Shown here in pieces: positions 27,614 through 41,343 of a stretch of DNA of 64,000 nucleotides (the stretch's first letter is position 1; the number at the start of each line of letters is the position of its first letter). A program made the position numbers and the translations under genes. The stretch covers positions 62,001-126,000 of the forward strand of contig CAJMSQ010000001.1 in NCBI GenBank assembly GCA_905216095.1, read 5' to 3'. Source of the stretch: an uncultured bacterium. Lineage in GTDB: Bacteria > Bacteroidota > Bacteroidia > Bacteroidales > Bacteroidaceae. The notes beneath the pieces were generated by a model that did not search any database, had not been told where the DNA came from, and saw only the letters and a list, made by a program, of their open reading frames with translations.

Positions 27614-27870
27614 TGGATTTTAACACAATTTGCTTTCGGGCGGAAAATGTTGTATCTTTGTACTACGGAAGTGAGGGATGCGGTCTGAGACCGCTTTTTT
27701 TGTATCTGCAAGGCGGGTTTTCGGACATTTTTCCCCGCGGGAGAGGAAAAAATACATGGCTTGTAGAAAAAAACGGATGCCATGTAGGAAAATTTTTCTT
27801 TGTGAAAAGATAAAACACCGCGGGCTTCCGCGCCGCCAAAAGTGAGCAAAAGTTAAAAATGTTAATGTCG
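27614..27870 (+). repeat. Composite intergenic element, copy B
   Basis: Promoter TTTG 27629-27632, 20 bp, TATCTTTG 27653-27660. Hairpin GCGGTC-TGA-GACCGC (27680-27694) then seven T. Palindrome words ATACATGGCTTGTAG and ATGCCATGTAGG lie at 27754-27788. The tail AAAAGTGAGCAAAAGTT... ends in TTAATGTCGG near 27870. Its hairpin matches copy E. It lies between argS and hppA; 27871-28001 shows nothing further that I recognise. Confidence 0.85.
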
Positions 27871-28001
27871 GTCTTTCCTTTCCCCCTGTCCCGCGCGGGC
27901 GGAAAGGGGGTGGAAAGACGCGGCCGGGACGCGGCAGAGCGCGAATGCGTTCCACGGCGTCCCGGCGCGGTTTCATGTGTGTCCTTCCGCGTGTCCGCAG
28001 G

Positions 28002-30200
28002 TCAGAGCAGGCTCCACGCCACGGTCAGGCCGGCCATGACGATGCTCACCATGCTCATGAGCTTGATGAGGATGTTCAGACTCGGGCCGGACGTGTCCTT
28101 GAATGGGTCGCCCACGGTGTCGCCCACGACGGTGGCCTTGTGCGTGTCGCTGCCCTTGCCGCCGAAGTTGCCTTCCTCCACGTACTTCTTCGCGTTGTCC
28201 CAAGCTCCGCCCGCGTTGGCCATGAAGACGGCCAGCGCGAAGCCCGCGGACAGGCCGCCGATGAGCAGGCCCAGTACGCCGCTGACGCCGAACACGAGGC
28301 CCGCGGCTATGGGGACGATGATGGCCAGCAGCGAGGGAACAATCATTTCGTGCTGGGCGGCTTTCGTCGAAATCATGACGCAGCGGCCGTAGTCCGGTTC
28401 GGCCTCGCCGGTCAGTATGCCCTTTATTTCGCGGAACTGGCGGCGCACTTCCGAGACCATCTTGGCGGCGGCGCGGCCCACGGCATTCATCGTCAGGCCG
28501 CAGAACAGGAAGGCCATCATGGCGCCCACGAACATGCCGGCCAGCACTTTGGGGTTCATGAGTGTCACGTCATAATATTGCATGAAGTCGGCAAACGACG
28601 CCTCTGCCAGGCGTACGCTTCGCCCGGGCAGTTCCAGTGTCGTCTGGCCGATGCGTTCCAGCCCGATGCGCACTTCTTCGACGTAGCTGGCCAGCAGGGC
28701 CAGTCCCGTGAGTGCCGCCGAGCCGATGGCGAAGCCCTTGCCCGTGGCGGCGGTCGTGTTGCCCAGCGAGTCGAGCGCGTCGGTGCGCCGGCGTACCTCC
28801 TCGCCCAGTCCGCTCATCTCGGCGTTGCCGCCGGCATTGTCGGCGATGGGCCCGTATGCGTCCGTGGCCAGCGTGATGCCGAGGGTGGAAAGCATGCCTA
28901 CCGAGGCCATGCCGATGCCGTACAGGCCCATGGAGACGTTCGAGAGGTCGCCGCCGGCGGCCAGCAGGAACGAAATGATGATGCCCGCCACGACAGCCAG
29001 CACGGGCACGGCGGTGGAAACCATTCCAAGCCCGAGGCCCGAGATGATGACCGTGGCGGCTCCCGTCTGCCCGCTTTCGGAAATGCGTCGCGTGGGCTTG
29101 TAACTTTGCGAGGTAAAGTATTCCGTGCTTTGCCCGATGACAATGCCCACGATGAGGCCCGTAGCGACGGTCAGGGTCATGGTCAGCCAGTTTTCAAGCC
29201 CGAGCAGCCACAGTATGCCGCCCGAAGCCACGACGATGGCCGCGCCGCTCAGGTTGGTGCCCGTGGAGAGTGCGCGCAGCAGGTCCTTCATGGTGGCGTC
29301 CTCGCGGGTACGCACGGCGAAGATGCCGATGATGGAGAGCAGGATGCCGACGGCCGCGATGAGCATGGGGGCCACGACGGCCTTGAATTGTGCCACGGTG
29401 TCGCCGCCGGTCATGTAGGCCGCCGCGCCGAGGGCTGCCGTGGCCAATATCGAGCCGCAATAGGATTCATACAGGTCTGCGCCCATTCCGGCCACGTCTC
29501 CCACGTTGTCACCCACGTTGTCGGCGATGGTGGCCGGGTTGCGCGGGTCGTCTTCGGGGATGTTGCTTTCCACTTTGCCCACGAGGTCGGCGCCCACGTC
29601 GGCGGCTTTGGTGTAGATGCCGCCGCCCACGCGTGCGAAGAGGGCTTGTGTGGACGCGCCCATGCCGAAGGTGAGCATCGTCGTGGTGATGATGCAGAGT
29701 TTGGCCGTGGCATGGTCGGTGGCGGGTACGAGGGCGTCGAGCAGCAGGTACCAGAACGAGATGTCGAAGAGGCCGAGTCCGACGACTACAAGCCCCATGA
29801 CCGCGCCCGAGCGGAAGGCTACGCGCAAGCCGCCGTTGAGGGAAGTGCGCGCGGCATGGGCTGTGCGCGCCGAGGCTGCCGTGGCCGTTTTCATGCCGAG
29901 GAAGCCTGCGAGGCCCGAGAAGAAGCCTCCGGTGAGGAAGGCCACGGGTACCCATGCGTTCTGCACGCCGAAGCCGTAGGCCATGACGGCAAAGAGCACG
30001 GCCAGACAGGCAAAGACGATGCCCACGACCTTGTACTGCTGCCGCAGATAGGACATGGCGCCTTTGCGCACGGCCTCGGCGATGTGGACCATGCGGGGTG
30101 TTCCTTCGGAGGTTTGTTTCATCTGCCGGTAAAAGTATCCGGCGAAGCAGAGGGCCAGCACGGACGAGGCCGGCACGAGCCAAAAGAGTGGTGTTTCCAT
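28002..30200 (-). CDS. hppA: Membrane-bound proton/sodium-translocating pyrophosphatase
   Basis: A 732-residue integral membrane enzyme with about 16 helices that couples pyrophosphate hydrolysis to cation export. The substrate site is clear: [39 protein letters not shown]. The motif [18 protein letters not shown] has Ala where potassium-independent enzymes carry Lys, indicating the potassium-dependent subfamily, in which sodium pumping is common. The C-terminal [43 protein letters not shown] is intact. It stands alone between two composite elements. Confidence 0.96.
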   Translation of the reverse strand: METPLFWLVPASSVLALCFAGYFYRQMKQTSEGTPRMVHIAEAVRKGAMSYLRQQYKVVGIVFACLAVLFAVMAYGFGVQNAWVPVAFLTGGFFSGLAGFLGMKTATAASARTAHAARTSLNGGLRVAFRSGAVMGLVVVGLGLFDISFWYLLLDALVPATDHATAKLCIITTTMLTFGMGASTQALFARVGGGIYTKAADVGADLVGKVESNIPEDDPRNPATIADNVGDNVGDVAGMGADLYESYCGSILATAALGAAAYMTGGDTVAQFKAVVAPMLIAAVGILLSIIGIFAVRTREDATMKDLLRALSTGTNLSGAAIVVASGGILWLLGLENWLTMTLTVATGLIVGIVIGQSTEYFTSQSYKPTRRISESGQTGAATVIISGLGLGMVSTAVPVLAVVAGIIISFLLAAGGDLSNVSMGLYGIGMASVGMLSTLGITLATDAYGPIADNAGGNAEMSGLGEEVRRRTDALDSLGNTTAATGKGFAIGSAALTGLALLASYVEEVRIGLERIGQTTLELPGRSVRLAEASFADFMQYYDVTLMNPKVLAGMFVGAMMAFLFCGLTMNAVGRAAAKMVSEVRRQFREIKGILTGEAEPDYGRCVMISTKAAQHEMIVPSLLAIIVPIAAGLVFGVSGVLGLLIGGLSAGFALAVFMANAGGAWDNAKKYVEEGNFGGKGSDTHKATVVGDTVGDPFKDTSGPSLNILIKLMSMVSIVMAGLTVAWSLL

Positions 30201-30437
30201 AGGTCAAGGAAAGATTACAGGTTTTCGGGGACAAGTTACTCCTTTTTTCTCGGAACGCTGTCCTTTGTCGGCGGGGAATGGTCGGTTCTTAGTGTTTTTT
30301 AACGGTGAAGAAAGGGGTGGCGCATGCCCTTCCGGCCGTTTCCGGATGGCTTGTTCGATGGCGTAGTCGCATGTTCCGGGCAATCGCCCGCCGTGTCGGG
30401 AAAAGGAGGCTACGGAAAAGGCTCTGATGCCCGCCGC

Positions 30438-30841
30438 GGATTTTAACATAATTTGCTTTCGGACGGAAAATATCGTATGTAGGGACGCGATTCATCGCGT
30501 TCGCCGGAATGAAACAGCGAATAAAATCCCCAATATTCCCAGCGGACGCGATGAATCGCGTCCCTACGCGCAGCCATCATATTGCGATTTTAACACAATT
30601 TGCTTTTGGGCGGAAAATGTATTATCTTTGTATTGCGGAAGTGCGGAGGACGGCTGAAACCGTCCTTTTTTCGTGCTCTTAGGCCCGTTTCCGGGCGGAA
30701 CCGGCCCTATGTAAGTTTTTCGTAAGTGCCTTTTAGCCGTTCCTACATGCCATGTAGGAAAATTCGGCCCTGCATGTAGGGGAAACTACAAGCCATGTAG
30801 GCCGCGCCGAAAGTGAGCGAAAGTTAAAAATGTTAATGTCG
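30438..30841 (+). repeat. Composite intergenic element, copy C (compound, with nested small insertion)
   Basis: A truncated upstream half-element (30438-30478, up to AAAATATCGTAT) is interrupted by the small inverted-repeat element 30479-30567. A full copy follows: TTTG 30599-30602, 20 bp, TATCTTTG 30623-30630; hairpin AGGACGG/CCGTCCT (30647-30666) with six T; CCTACATGCCATGTAGG 30742-30758 and related words to 30800; tail AAAGTGAGCGAAAG plus TTAAAAATGTTAATGTC. The same compound arrangement occurs reversed at 51177-51515. 30201-30437 shows nothing else. Confidence 0.85.
30479..30567. mobile_element. 89-bp palindrome-ended miniature element
   Basis: The ends are 22-bp inverted repeats: the left begins GTAGGGACGCGATTCATCGC, the right is its near-perfect complement ending GCGTCCCTAC. 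Each end is itself internally palindromic (CGCGATTCATCGCG). The interior contains no coding potential. A collapsed 28-bp version occupies the equivalent site at 51449-51476. Confidence 0.6.
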
Positions 30842-30881
30842 AGTGTGCGTTTCCGCCGTGCCGGCGTTTCGTCCGCAAGGC

Positions 30882-30923
30882 AGTCCGCCCCGCTCTCCCA
30901 TGTATCGGAGAGCGGGGCGGACT
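30882..30923. terminator. Strong 17-bp hairpin near the sialidase gene end
   Basis: AGTCCGCCCCGCTCTCC (30882-30898) and its exact complement (30907-30923) enclose an 8-nt loop. There is no T-run on either strand, so it may act in RNA protection or factor-dependent termination of the minus-strand sialidase transcript. Confidence 0.5.
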
Positions 30924-31008
30924 TGTCAGTTCGTTTCCGGTGGTCCGGTTGCAGCCGGATGCCGTGCGGCGGTCATCAGGCCTGTTCCGCACGTCCGGAT
31001 TCCGTGTC

Positions 31009-33540
31009 TTATTTCGCGAAAATCTTGCGGCGGTTGCCCGTCACGTAGATGCCGCCGCTCACGGGACGGTTCACCCGTCGTCCGCTCAGGTCGTAGTATT
31101 CCGCGGCCTTGGCCTCGGCCTCCGTTTCAACGGTCCCGATGCCTGTGGCGACGGGGATGTCGGTCGGCTCTATGTACCAATATGACGCCGGGTCATCGGT
31201 TACGGAATTGGCATTCCAAGGTACGAGGCGCGCAGTGTTCTGTGCGAGGTGAATGGCCCTGTATCCGGATTCCGGGTTCTGGCACATGATGGCGCTTTGG
31301 CCGGCTGTGGTCGATTTCAGCAGGTAGAGTCCGGCGCTTTCCTTGTCTGCGGTGGTCGGTATCTCGACCTCTCTTCCTCCGGTCGGGCAGATGTAGGCGT
31401 TCGTGCCCTTGTTGCGTATGCTCAGCTGTCCTTCACCGTCGAACTCGAAGCAGAAGAGCTGTGCCTCGTCTGCCTCGTCGGATGCAGCGCTCTTAAGGCC
31501 TCCTTGCTCCTTGGCCACGAGGTAGAGGTTGCCGGCACGGCCATGGTTGCGCAGACGATAGTACTTGGTGTCGGTGGCCGCCACCCTGTTGTCGGCTGAC
31601 ACGAGGGCTGCGTTCAGCGCCACGTAGCCTGCTTGCGTGGGGGCGGCGTTGTAGGCCTCGAGTGTGGCGTTTATGGCCTTGATTCCCTCCTCGGTGTACA
31701 TTCCGACATAGGTCCCGGCGCCGCCGGCCGTGGCTGCGGCAATCTTGGCCGCCACTTCGTCCTTGACGAATGCCTGCCCGTCGATGCCTTCCTCATTATA
31801 TACGTATGCCCCGCCGGTGATGTCCTCGAGCGTATAATTCTTGTAGATGACGGTATATCCGCCGTTGCCGACGCATGAGTACGTATCTTCTTCGAACAGG
31901 AAGCCCAAGGTGTTGTTCTTTTGCCACGTCATGGTGGAGTAACATCCGCCGGTATAGCTCGACTGATGGCGGCCATCCCAGTCTTTGGCCACGTTTGCGG
32001 CGGTGTCGAAGTCGGAAAGTCCGGCCAGTTCCTTGTAGTAGATGCCCACGTTTGCACGGTTAGGACCGAAGGGCACGGACTGTAGCAGGATGTAGACGGG
32101 CTTGTCGTCGCTGACGCGCTTGGCGGGAACCACCATGATTTCGCCATTGGAGGGCAGGCCGCCCTGTTCGCAGATTCCGCCGTTGGAAGAAGCGAGCGAG
32201 CGCGTCATGGCGCCCCACGAGCCTTCGCCTTTGGCCACGTCGGTGTAGGTAAAGATGTTGTACAGGCGGCCCGTCGAGCGCGAGCTGATGAGGACGGAGC
32301 CGTCAGGCAGCTCGTCGGCTTTCGGTTCGTCGCCTCCCGAGGGAATAGGTGTCACTTCCGTGCCTCCGAGGACGGTCCACTGTCCTCCGAAGTCGTCGGA
32401 ATAGAGCACGAAGTTGATGTTGTTGCCGTTTTTGTCCTTGAAAAGAACCGCGCAGTACAGGCGGTAATAATCTCCCACCTTGATGGTTTTGCTTTGCGAT
32501 ATCTTGCCGGAACCGATGAACATGGCACGTGCCGGCCCGAAGGGACTTTCGTCGAACTGGGCGTAGATGTGCTCGGCAATGTCCGTAGGCTCGCTCCACG
32601 TTTCACCGCCGTCCTCGCTGTAGAAGCGGGCGATGTACTGGTGATGGTCGCGGGTTCCGCTCGGGAAAGATACGTTTCCGGCGCAGCTCATCAGCAGCAC
32701 ACGGTCGCTTTCGCGGTCGGCCACGATACACGGGTCGCCGAATCCGACCCACATGTCCGAGCCTTTTTCCGCCCAGTCGGCACCTTTGCTCTCGACAATG
32801 GTGAAGACGTCGCCCCAGGTCTGTCCCTGGTCCTTGCTGATGCGACCCCGCAGGTCGATGCGGCCGTTATTCTTGATGCCGATGTCGGCCCGGCTGTAGC
32901 GGTAGTCGGCTACGGCGATGATGTTGCCGTTTCCGGCTTGCGCGATTGCCGGGATGCGGTAGGGTATGTCGCTGCCTTCGGTGTGGAAGATTTCGGTATA
33001 AGGTTCTATCTTGCGGTCCGAAAGTTCTACCTGTACGGTGAAGTTCTCGAGGACCACGGCCTTGCCGTTCAGGCCGCCGAGTACGAACGAGGCGGTGCGG
33101 TCTTCCAGTCCGCTGACCTCGAAGTGCTGCGCCGTGGCCGTCGTGGTGACGGATTGCGAGCCTGCGGTGATGGTGTTCGAGAACGTACCTCCGTCCAGGT
33201 TCTTGACGTCAAAGCTGTAGCCGGTGACGTTGTAGGTCAAAGGAACGGATATGGCATAGGTGCAATTGTTGGTTGTGGTGGTGCTTCCTCCGGTGAAAAG
33301 GACGAGGTTGTCCCCGCTGCTCTGCATATTGTTTTGGGAACAGCCGAACGTCAGGCCTTCCATTTCGCTGCTCGACCATGTGGCGTGATAGGTCTTGTTG
33401 TTATTGCTTGCCGTGAAGCTTCCATGTGCCAGCGATATGGTATGTGTGCCGACATTCGTGTCTTCCACGTCCTGCGCCATGGCGGTTGTGAGTCCCGTTG
33501 CGGTGAGGAACAAGGAAAGAAGTAGAGTAAATTTTTTCAT
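31009..33540 (-). CDS. Secreted exo-alpha-sialidase (GH33) with N-terminal domain and C-terminal sorting signal
   Basis: An 843-residue protein. The signal peptide spans about residues 1-22. Residues 30-175 form a beta-rich domain, perhaps carbohydrate-binding. The sialidase begins with the YRIP motif at 194-197, which supplies an arginine of the carboxylate-binding triad. Asp boxes S-x-D-x-G-x-x-W are at 235-242 (SKDQGQTW), SEDGGETW and SDDFGGQW. The C-terminal region past about 600 has a helical linker and a domain with YYDLSGRRVNRPVSGGIYV, the same sorting-type ending as the GH89 protein. The enzyme releases terminal sialic acids from host glycoconjugates. It begins 72 bp after floA on the same strand, but no functional link is evident. 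Confidence 0.9.
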   Translation of the reverse strand: MKKFTLLLSLFLTATGLTTAMAQDVEDTNVGTHTISLAHGSFTASNNNKTYHATWSSSEMEGLTFGCSQNNMQSSGDNLVLFTGGSTTTTNNCTYAISVPLTYNVTGYSFDVKNLDGGTFSNTITAGSQSVTTTATAQHFEVSGLEDRTASFVLGGLNGKAVVLENFTVQVELSDRKIEPYTEIFHTEGSDIPYRIPAIAQAGNGNIIAVADYRYSRADIGIKNNGRIDLRGRISKDQGQTWGDVFTIVESKGADWAEKGSDMWVGFGDPCIVADRESDRVLLMSCAGNVSFPSGTRDHHQYIARFYSEDGGETWSEPTDIAEHIYAQFDESPFGPARAMFIGSGKISQSKTIKVGDYYRLYCAVLFKDKNGNNINFVLYSDDFGGQWTVLGGTEVTPIPSGGDEPKADELPDGSVLISSRSTGRLYNIFTYTDVAKGEGSWGAMTRSLASSNGGICEQGGLPSNGEIMVVPAKRVSDDKPVYILLQSVPFGPNRANVGIYYKELAGLSDFDTAANVAKDWDGRHQSSYTGGCYSTMTWQKNNTLGFLFEEDTYSCVGNGGYTVIYKNYTLEDITGGAYVYNEEGIDGQAFVKDEVAAKIAAATAGGAGTYVGMYTEEGIKAINATLEAYNAAPTQAGYVALNAALVSADNRVAATDTKYYRLRNHGRAGNLYLVAKEQGGLKSAASDEADEAQLFCFEFDGEGQLSIRNKGTNAYICPTGGREVEIPTTADKESAGLYLLKSTTAGQSAIMCQNPESGYRAIHLAQNTARLVPWNANSVTDDPASYWYIEPTDIPVATGIGTVETEAEAKAAEYYDLSGRRVNRPVSGGIYVTGNRRKIFAK

Positions 33541-33612
33541 AGGCTTGGGTGTTTATCTGTATTGGATGTTTCCGGTTTCTTGCGGGATGCGTCCCCGTGC
33601 GCGCGGCCGGTC

Positions 33613-34608
33613 TTATTTGATGAGTCCGCCGAGGTCTTCTTTCGTCAGTTTGGCGATGTTGTCGCGCATGGCCGTGTCGCCCTTCAGGTTTTCGAGCTTG
33701 TAGTAGTCCATGAATCCCATGTTGCCGTCGCGCAGTGCCTGTGCCAGCGCCTTGGGCACTTCGGCTTCGGCCTGTATGACCTCGGCGCGTGCTTCCTGTG
33801 CGCGTGCTTTCATTTCCTGTTCCTGGGCCACGGCCATGGCACGGCGTTCTTCGGCCTTGGCCTGCGCGATGTTCTTGTCGGCGTTGGCCTGGTCCATCTG
33901 CAGTGTCGCGCCGATATTCTTGCCCACATCTATGTCCGCGATGTCGATGGACAGGATTTCGTAAGCCGTGCCGGCGTCCAGTCCTTTGCGCAACACGAGT
34001 TTGGAGATGCTGTCGGGGTTTTCGAGCACCTGTTCGTGCGACTCGGCCGAACCGATGCTCGACACGATGCCCTCTCCCACGCGGGCCAGGATGGTGTCCT
34101 CGCCGGCGCCGCCCACCAGCTGGTGGATGTTGGCGCGTACCGTGACGCGCGCCTTGGCTATGAGCTGGATGCCGTTCTTGGCCACGGCGGCCACGGGCGG
34201 CGTGTCTATGACTTTGGGGTTCACACTGGTCTGTACGGCTTCGAACACGTCGCGTCCGGCCAGGTCGATGGCGGTTGCTTTCTCGAACGACAGGTCGATG
34301 TTGGCCTTCGAGGCCGATACGAGGGCGTGGACCACGCGCTGTACGTGTCCGCCCGTCATGTAGTGGGCCTCAAGATTGTCGCGGGTGATGTTTCCCAGCC
34401 CGGCCTTGTGCGCTTCGATAAGGCTGGGCACGATGACGCCGGGCGGGACGTTGCGGATGCGCATCAGAAACAGCTGCATCAGCGAGATGCGCACGCCCGA
34501 CACCTTGGCTGACAGCCAAAGGAAGAAGGGAACGAAGTGGAAGAATATGGAAAGCAGGACAATCGCTCCGATAGCTATCGCTATGGGGAAAAAAGGTGTT
34601 GCTGTCAT
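33613..34608 (-). CDS. floA: Flotillin-like protein FloA
   Basis: A 331-residue membrane scaffold protein of the UPF0365/FloA family. Residues 5-35 form a membrane hairpin ([26 protein letters not shown]). The conserved core includes [32 protein letters not shown] and [38 protein letters not shown]. The C-terminal Ala/Glu-rich helix ([49 protein letters not shown]) forms the oligomerising coiled coil. It organises functional membrane microdomains. Length is normal. A TAATTTTG -7-like box lies at 34650-34643 on the minus strand. Confidence 0.95.
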   Translation of the reverse strand: MTATPFFPIAIAIGAIVLLSIFFHFVPFFLWLSAKVSGVRISLMQLFLMRIRNVPPGVIVPSLIEAHKAGLGNITRDNLEAHYMTGGHVQRVVHALVSASKANIDLSFEKATAIDLAGRDVFEAVQTSVNPKVIDTPPVAAVAKNGIQLIAKARVTVRANIHQLVGGAGEDTILARVGEGIVSSIGSAESHEQVLENPDSISKLVLRKGLDAGTAYEILSIDIADIDVGKNIGATLQMDQANADKNIAQAKAEERRAMAVAQEQEMKARAQEARAEVIQAEAEVPKALAQALRDGNMGFMDYYKLENLKGDTAMRDNIAKLTKEDLGGLIK

Positions 34609-34804
34609 GGTTGTAGCAGATTATAAGGGTGAATATTCGCAACAAAATTACTATATAATTCTGACAACGTGGCATGTTGTCGCGTTTTTTCCTTTCGCGG
34701 CGATTCTTTTTTTCGGGATAAAAACGTTTTTGTCCGCCTGCGGACACGCCGGGTGCGGGCGGTGCCGTCTCGAGGAAGGAGAAACGCCGCGCGATGCGCC
34801 GTCT

Positions 34805-35061
34805 GCGATTTTAACACTATTTGCTTTTGGCGCGTAAATGTATTATCTTTGCAGTGCAGAAGCGGGAAAGGTGGCGGCAGCCGCCTTTTTTCGTGCTCGT
34901 AAGCCCGTTTCCCGCGGATTTTTCCCGCCATCTGCGAAAAACTACAAGGCATGTAGTCGTTCGTACATGCCTTGTAGTTTTTTCTATCCCTGTCTTGGTA
35001 GACGGAAACAGGGATTTTCCGGTGCGTAAATTGTGCACGAAAGTTAAAAACGTTAAAGTCG
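34805..35061 (+). repeat. Composite intergenic element, copy D
   Basis: Promoter TTTG 34820-34823, 20 bp, TATCTTTG 34844-34851. Hairpin AAAGGTGGC-GGCA-GCCGCCTTT (34867-34887) in a T-run. Inverted repeat CTACAAGGCATGTA 34942-34955 with TACATGCCTTGTAG 34964-34977, followed by six T (a second terminator-like structure). Tail GTTAAAAACGTTAAAGTCG near 35043-35061. Positions 34799-34897 are identical by eye to 57386-57484 in copy G. The left part of the gap (34651-34800) shows nothing else. Confidence 0.85.
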
Positions 35062-35147
35062 TCCGACGCTTCCCGCCGTCCCGCCGCCGGTTGCCGGCAT
35101 CCGTCGGGGCGTTCCGGGCGGGCGGTGTCTGCGGCCTGCGGCGGGAC

Positions 35148-35190
35148 AAAAAAGAAGGATAGGGAAAGCCGGTGCCTCCCCTACCCTTCT
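35148..35190 (-). terminator. Intrinsic terminator of the GH2 gene
   Basis: Arms AGAAGGATAGGG and CCCTACCCTTCT (one wobble pair) lead into a T-run on the minus strand (A 35148-35153 on +). Confidence 0.7.
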
Positions 35191-35245
35191 GTTTCGTTCT
35201 TTTGGTTTCAACCGCAGTGAATGCGCTTTTCCGTTCCGTAGGCGC

Positions 35246-35309
35246 GGAAATGGCACTGCGTGCCCGCGGAAGTGGCACTGCGTGTCTGCGGAAATGACAC
35301 TGCGTGTCC
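35246..35309. repeat. 22-bp tandem repeat, three units
   Basis: Units begin at 35246, 35268 and 35290, sharing GGAARTGRCACTGCGTGYCYGC with few differences; the third lacks its last bases. The array abuts the stop codon of the GH2 gene. Confidence 0.8.
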
Positions 35310-39775
<4,466 letters not shown>

Positions 39776-39798
39776 GGCGGCCGTCGCGGCGGGTCGGA

Positions 39799-41007
39799 TT
39801 ATTTGCTCCGGGTGGCGCGGAATTTCCCGTCCGTTATCTCCTCGATGCGCAGGGGCCGGTAAATCATCTGGTACCAATCCGGCTCCTCTTCGTAGAAGAA
39901 GCCGATGCGGCCGTCCTTCTGCACGGTCATGGTCGAGTAGGCCGAGCCCTTGTCCGTCACCTTGAAGCTGCCTTCCCAGTTGGAGGCGAAATGGAGCGGC
40001 GTGTCGTAGTCGGCAGGCGAGGTCAGTTCTTTCCAATATACCGTCACGTTGCTGCGTCCCGGGCCGGCCGGTACGCTTTGCAGCACAAGTCGGGTGCGCT
40101 TGCCGTCGGCACGGCGTGCGGGGACGATGAGTATTTCGCCGTTGCACGGCCCGCCCTCGTTGCGGATGCCGTCCGGCGCCTCGCGCGAGTCGATGGCTTC
40201 GCCCCACTCCCCTTCTGCCGTCTTCGGGTTGCGGAAGTGGAAGATGTTGAAGTAGCGTCCGCCGCTCTTGCGCGAGCTGATGACCACCGAACCGTCGGGC
40301 AGCTCCTCGCATTTGGGTTCGTCGCCCTGCGGGACGCACGGTCTCACGTTCGAGCCCAGCACCGCCCACGAGCGGCCGAAGTCATCGGAGTAGAGAACGA
40401 AGTTTCCCTTGTGCGTGCACAGGGCACCGTAGAGGCGGTAATACCGGCCCGTCTTCACCATGCGGCTCTGGCAGATGCGTCCCGAGCCCATGAAGAGCCC
40501 GTTCACGTTGCCTGCGAGCAGTTCGTGGTAGATGTGGTGCGTCAGGTCGGTAGGCGCGTCCCACGTCCATGCCTTCTGCTTCTTGTCCCACCGCCCGTGC
40601 GTATAGACGAACCGCTGGCTGTTTTCCACTTTCGAGCGCTGGTAGGGCACGTCGCCCGACACGCAGACGAGCAGCAGCTCTTTTCGCTTCGCGTCGGCCA
40701 CGAGACAGGCGTCGCCATAACCGGCTTCCTTGCCCTTGCCCTTGCCTTCGAGCACCTTGAACGCCTTGCTCCACGTCCTTCCGTTGTCCCGGCTCGTGCG
40801 GCCCACTATGTCCACGTGTCCGTAGCCGATGTCGCCGCCGCAGGGCCGCCAGTCGGAGAGCGCGACAAGTTCGCCGTCGCAGGTTGTGACGATGGCCGGA
40901 ATGCGGTAAGGCGAGCCGGTGCTGTCGCCCGTGTGGAAAAGCAGTGTCTGTGCAGAGATTGTTGCCGTTGTCGCGAGCAACAGAAGGGATAAAAGTGTCT
41001 TTTTCAT
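39799..41007 (-). CDS. Secreted exo-alpha-sialidase (GH33), compact form
   Basis: A 402-residue enzyme. The signal peptide MKKTLLSLLLLATTATISA is cleaved near residue 19-20. YRIP is at 34-37, with Asp boxes SRDNGRTW (72-79) and SDDFGRSW. Conserved blocks are GYGDACLVAD, RICQSRMV, LPDGSVVISSRKSGGRYFN, NEGGPCNGEILIVPA and GRIGFFYEE. It consists of the six-bladed propeller alone, with no N-terminal domain and no C-terminal sorting domain, so it is probably periplasmic, unlike the larger sialidase 6 kb away. It cleaves terminal sialic acid. The start ATG 41007 gives the signal peptide. Confidence 0.92.
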   Translation of the reverse strand: MKKTLLSLLLLATTATISAQTLLFHTGDSTGSPYRIPAIVTTCDGELVALSDWRPCGGDIGYGHVDIVGRTSRDNGRTWSKAFKVLEGKGKGKEAGYGDACLVADAKRKELLLVCVSGDVPYQRSKVENSQRFVYTHGRWDKKQKAWTWDAPTDLTHHIYHELLAGNVNGLFMGSGRICQSRMVKTGRYYRLYGALCTHKGNFVLYSDDFGRSWAVLGSNVRPCVPQGDEPKCEELPDGSVVISSRKSGGRYFNIFHFRNPKTAEGEWGEAIDSREAPDGIRNEGGPCNGEILIVPARRADGKRTRLVLQSVPAGPGRSNVTVYWKELTSPADYDTPLHFASNWEGSFKVTDKGSAYSTMTVQKDGRIGFFYEEEPDWYQMIYRPLRIEEITDGKFRATRSK

Positions 41008-41261
41008 AATAAGAAAGGGGTTAGTATGTGTGGGCGCGCCGTCCCGGTCCGTTTTCCCGCAGGGGAAGATGACTCTTGCGGCATCCGTTTGTTGCAAAAA
41101 TAAGCATTGTATTTGGAATAACCTTGTTTTTCGGCCGTTTATGTCCTGTAAAAGAAAAAACGATGGCGGCCCGGTCGTGACAATCCCCCGCTCTGTTGTT
41201 CGTTTCTCTGACGAAATATCAAAAAAATAGGAATTAAAGGAGTAATGTTCCCAAAAAAACT

Positions 41262-41269
41262 TAAATTTG
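41262..41269 (+). promoter_or_regulatory. -7 box of the DUF4595 lipoprotein gene
   Basis: TAAATTTG lies 75 bp before the ATG; the -33 box is not obvious. The rest of 41008-41343 contains only a minus-strand -7-like TATTTTTG (41102-41095) for the sialidase gene. Confidence 0.45.
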
Positions 41270-41343
41270 CAGGTATACCGCCTGAGGGAACTCCTGATGA
41301 CGGCAAGCAAAAAACATTTATCTTTAATTAAATCACAAACAAG

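Noticed and set aside
33541..33612. floA and the large sialidase as a functional operon
   Set aside because: The 72-bp gap permits co-transcription, but no known link joins flotillin and sialidase, and the spacing alone is weak evidence.
34838..35029. Short open frames inside the composite elements as leader peptides
   Set aside because: Frames differ between copies in start, length and sequence, and run through the hairpin and palindromes without conserved residues.
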